A DNA stretch of 64,000 nt, taken from Corynespora cassiicola. Taxonomy: Eukaryota; Ascomycota; Dothideomycetes; Pleosporales; Corynesporascaceae. Under the pieces are notes generated by a model. That model did not search any database. It had not been told where the DNA came from and worked only from the letters and a program-made list of their open reading frames with translations. Made by a program: the position numbers and the translations under genes. This document shows positions 61,552-64,000 of this stretch, piece after piece; position 1 is the first letter of the stretch, and each line of letters begins with the position of its first letter. The stretch is from NCBI GenBank assembly GCA_022059125.1, contig JAEUWY010000023.1, positions 2,046,001-2,110,000 on the forward strand, in the 5' to 3' direction.

Positions 61552-64000
61552 ATGGGCTCCATCGATATTCTTGCAGATATGTCTGACGACGAGTTCAACA
61601 TCCTCACTCCAAATGCCATGCTTGGTTATGGCTACAATCTCGACCATTTCTGGTATGGGGTTGAGCAATACCGTCCTGCTGCTATCATTGTCGATAGCGG
61701 CTCAACTGATGGCGGTCCCTACAAACTCGGCATGAACAAGATGACTTGTGGCAGAGGGTCCTACATCCGAGATCTCGAACCAATCCTAGCAGCTTGCTTC
61801 CATCACCGGATCAAGGTGTTGGTGGGGTCGGTAGGCGGAGATGGTAGCACAAAACATGTTGCTGAAATGCTTGACATTGTCGCGACTATATCGAAAGACA
61901 AAGGCTACAATTTCAAGATCGCTACGATTGACGCTGGCATGGATAGGAACTTGATCAAGTCAAGGATAAAAGCCGGTAAGGTTGGCCCCTGTGGTCCAGT
62001 TGAGCCCCTGACGGAAAATGTCGTCGATGCCGCTGTCGATGTCGTTTCTCAGATGGGCGCCGAGCCGTGAGTATATGGCCTCAACAATACGATTACATCT
62101 TCTGACCAAAAAAGGTACATCGAAGCCTTGAAGGGCGATCCAGATATTATTCTCGGTGGAAGATCGTACGATCCCGCACCATTTGCGGCATTCTGCCTAT
62201 CCCGAGGTATCCATGAGGGCGTTGCCTGGCATATGGGCAAAATCATGGAATGCGGTGGCATATGTGCTGTGCCTAAAGGAAGATCTATGGTAGCCACCAT
62301 GAGACCCACGTCCTTTGACTTGACCCCACTCGCACCAGAAGAAAGATGTACACCACTCTCAGTTGCATCCCATACATTATACGAAAAGACGCGACCAGAT
62401 CGTCTTCCCGGCCCCGGTGGTGTTTTGGACCTTACAAGTGCGCGATACGAACAAATCAAAGAGAAGACCTGCCGGGTATCTGGGGCTGAGTTTATCACAA
62501 GGCCATACCAAGTCAAACTGGAGGGTGTTACGCACCTCGGATACAGAACCATATTTATTGGCGGCATCCGTGATCCTATTTTGATAGGACAGATTGACGA
62601 TTTCCTGGAGAGAGTACGAGGGTATACTCGCAATCTTTTCCCAGAGCTGGATCGGACAGAAGAATGCCGGCTAATCTACCACGTCTATGGCAAGAATGGT
62701 GTAATGGGGCCACTAGAGCCAGTCCAGGCTATTCCTCATGAGATTGCTGTGCTCGGCGAAGTAGTTGCACCTACACAAGAACTTTCACATACCATTGCGA
62801 ATAACGCGAGAGCATCAATCTTGCACTTTGCTTATCCGGGGCAAATGGCCACAACTGGTAATTTTGCGAGTCCTCTGTCTCCACACGAGCAGGAAGCTGG
62901 TGCGGTTTTCAAGTTCGCCCTCTATCATTTAGTTGACTTGGAGCCCGGAGAGGAATTGTCGCTGTTTCCGATCACATACCACGCCGTCATCTCGTCTCAC
63001 CTGCCTTTGTCCTTACCAGGCCTAAGCTCCGAGAAGCTCAAGTCTCTCAGATCTGGATCCCTTACACCGCTTTCTTACAAGAAAATTCCAGACGGTCCGG
63101 CAAATCTCAGTCAACTTGCTCGTATTATTCGGTCGAAAAATTCTGGTCCCTTCGAGTTGACGCTGGACGTCATGTTTGATAGCCGAGAACCCTACGAGCG
63201 AGTGAAGAGCGCCAATGTTCTCACAAACGACGTTATTCAGAGGCTCTATCATGTTCCAGAGGAGGACATCATAACCAACATGTATTTTGACCCCGCATTG
63301 GCATGGAAATGTACTATCCGGCGACCTTGGGCGCAAGGAAGCGTCGGAGAACGAGATACCCTTGGCACCCAACAACACGCACCCTTGTTGGACATTGAGG
63401 TTCCAGCTGCACCGAAGACATCGAACGGCATTCTGGAAACTGATAGGAAATCAAACAATATGCTTACTAACGGGGTCAGTGATGCATCTCGCGGCGTTAA
63501 TTCACATGCTGGCGACCGGATATGCTACAAATCTTCCGATATCGTACGTGAGATTTGGAACGGTATGAAACTTCCCCACGGAGCCCTGAAAGCTCTTTCA
63601 TTACCGGAAGATGACAGCGATGTACCTGCCCTTCCTTCCTCTTACAGGATTGGCCGATTGGCACAAAGTACTATTGCACTGTCCGCCCTTGCGGCGGCAC
63701 AGGTGCATGCCATCCGCAACGATTCAGCTGTACCGCGAGTCGAAGTTCCACTCAAACATGCAGTCATTGAATACAAGTCGGAGCGGCTCTATCGGCTGGC
63801 CGGAAAGCCTGCATTGAACCCATGGGGGCCAATAGGAGGACTGCACAAGACGTCGGATGGCTTTGTCCGCATCCACGATTCTTTCCCAAATCATCGAGAT
63901 GGGTCCCTTGAATTGCTAGGACTCCCATTGACAGCATCGCGCACCGATGTTACGAGGAAGACAATTCAGTGGGCAAGCATTGACTTTGAGTCAGTAAGTG
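61552..64000 (+). CDS. AtuA - DUF4387 - class III CoA-transferase fusion protein, 3' truncated by window end
   Basis: A multidomain enzyme that appears to join three activities. Exon 1 is 61552-62066. Exon 2 is 62115-63993, where a GTAAGTG donor begins the next intron at the window edge; 798 residues are visible. Residues about 1-470 match the AtuA family (PF07287): AIIVDSGSTDGGPYKLGMNK, IKVLVGSVGGDGSTKHVAEM, PDIILGGRSYDPAPFAAF, IYHVYGKNGVMGPLEP. Residues about 503-600 match DUF4387 (LARIIRSKNSGPFELTLDVM, DTLGTQQHAPLLDIEV). A low-complexity linker of about 40 residues follows. From about 643 on comes the start of a CaiB/BaiF-type CoA-transferase (YKSSDIVREIWNGMKLP, NPWGPIGGLHKTSDGFVRIH). No stop interrupts exon 2, so the fusion is read directly. 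AtuA relatives act in acyclic terpene breakdown; the substrate here is unknown. Confidence 0.82.

Overview
This window looks like nuclear DNA of a filamentous ascomycete (Pezizomycotina; Dothideomycetes is possible but not proven). The genes are mostly split by 45-70 base spliceosomal introns, intergenic spaces are GC-rich with pyrimidine tracts, and the gene set is fungal: CYP51, PalF/RIM8, a Zn2Cys6 regulator, RPA14, Atg10, Erv2 and Ste24. There are no operons, and I recognised no transposons, CRISPR arrays, rRNA or tRNA. Exon coordinates were worked out by hand from GT-AG (once GC-AG) boundaries and checked by summing exon lengths to whole codons.

Layout. 0.9-8.4 kb: NEDP1/SENP8-type deneddylase (-), branched-chain aminotransferase (-), ER sulfhydryl oxidase Erv2 (+), LYAR-type nucleolar zinc-finger protein (+). 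10.4-19 kb: a polyglutamine two-membrane-segment protein (-), a Zn2Cys6 transcription factor (+), ARPC1 of the Arp2/3 complex (-) and mitoribosomal mS41 (+), the last two divergent. 19.5-23 kb: a 1147-residue protein with the architecture of meiotic axis cores (Red1/Rec10/SYCP2) (-). 24.4-30 kb: two major facilitators (+). 30.3-36.5 kb: Atg10 (-), an FHA-kinase of the Chk2/PRD-4 type (+), CYP51 (+). 37.7-49.3 kb: SDHB (-), a HAD phosphatase-like protein (+), PalF arrestin (+), an unrecognised coiled-coil protein (-), PXR1/PINX1 (+). 50.6-57.2 kb: mevalonate kinase (-), Ste24 protease (+), RPA14-like (-), bL34m (+). 57.7-64 kb: cyclase-family hydrolase (-), ACS-family permease (-) and a divergent gene (+), cut by the window end, that fuses AtuA, DUF4387 and class III CoA-transferase domains.

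Most of the window is conserved housekeeping and signalling. The right end (57.7-64 kb) differs: a small-acid permease, a metal-dependent hydrolase and a multidomain CoA-linked enzyme sit together, with the permease and fusion gene sharing a 473-base promoter. This is the best candidate for an undescribed catabolic locus. The second most interesting object is the putative meiotic axis protein.
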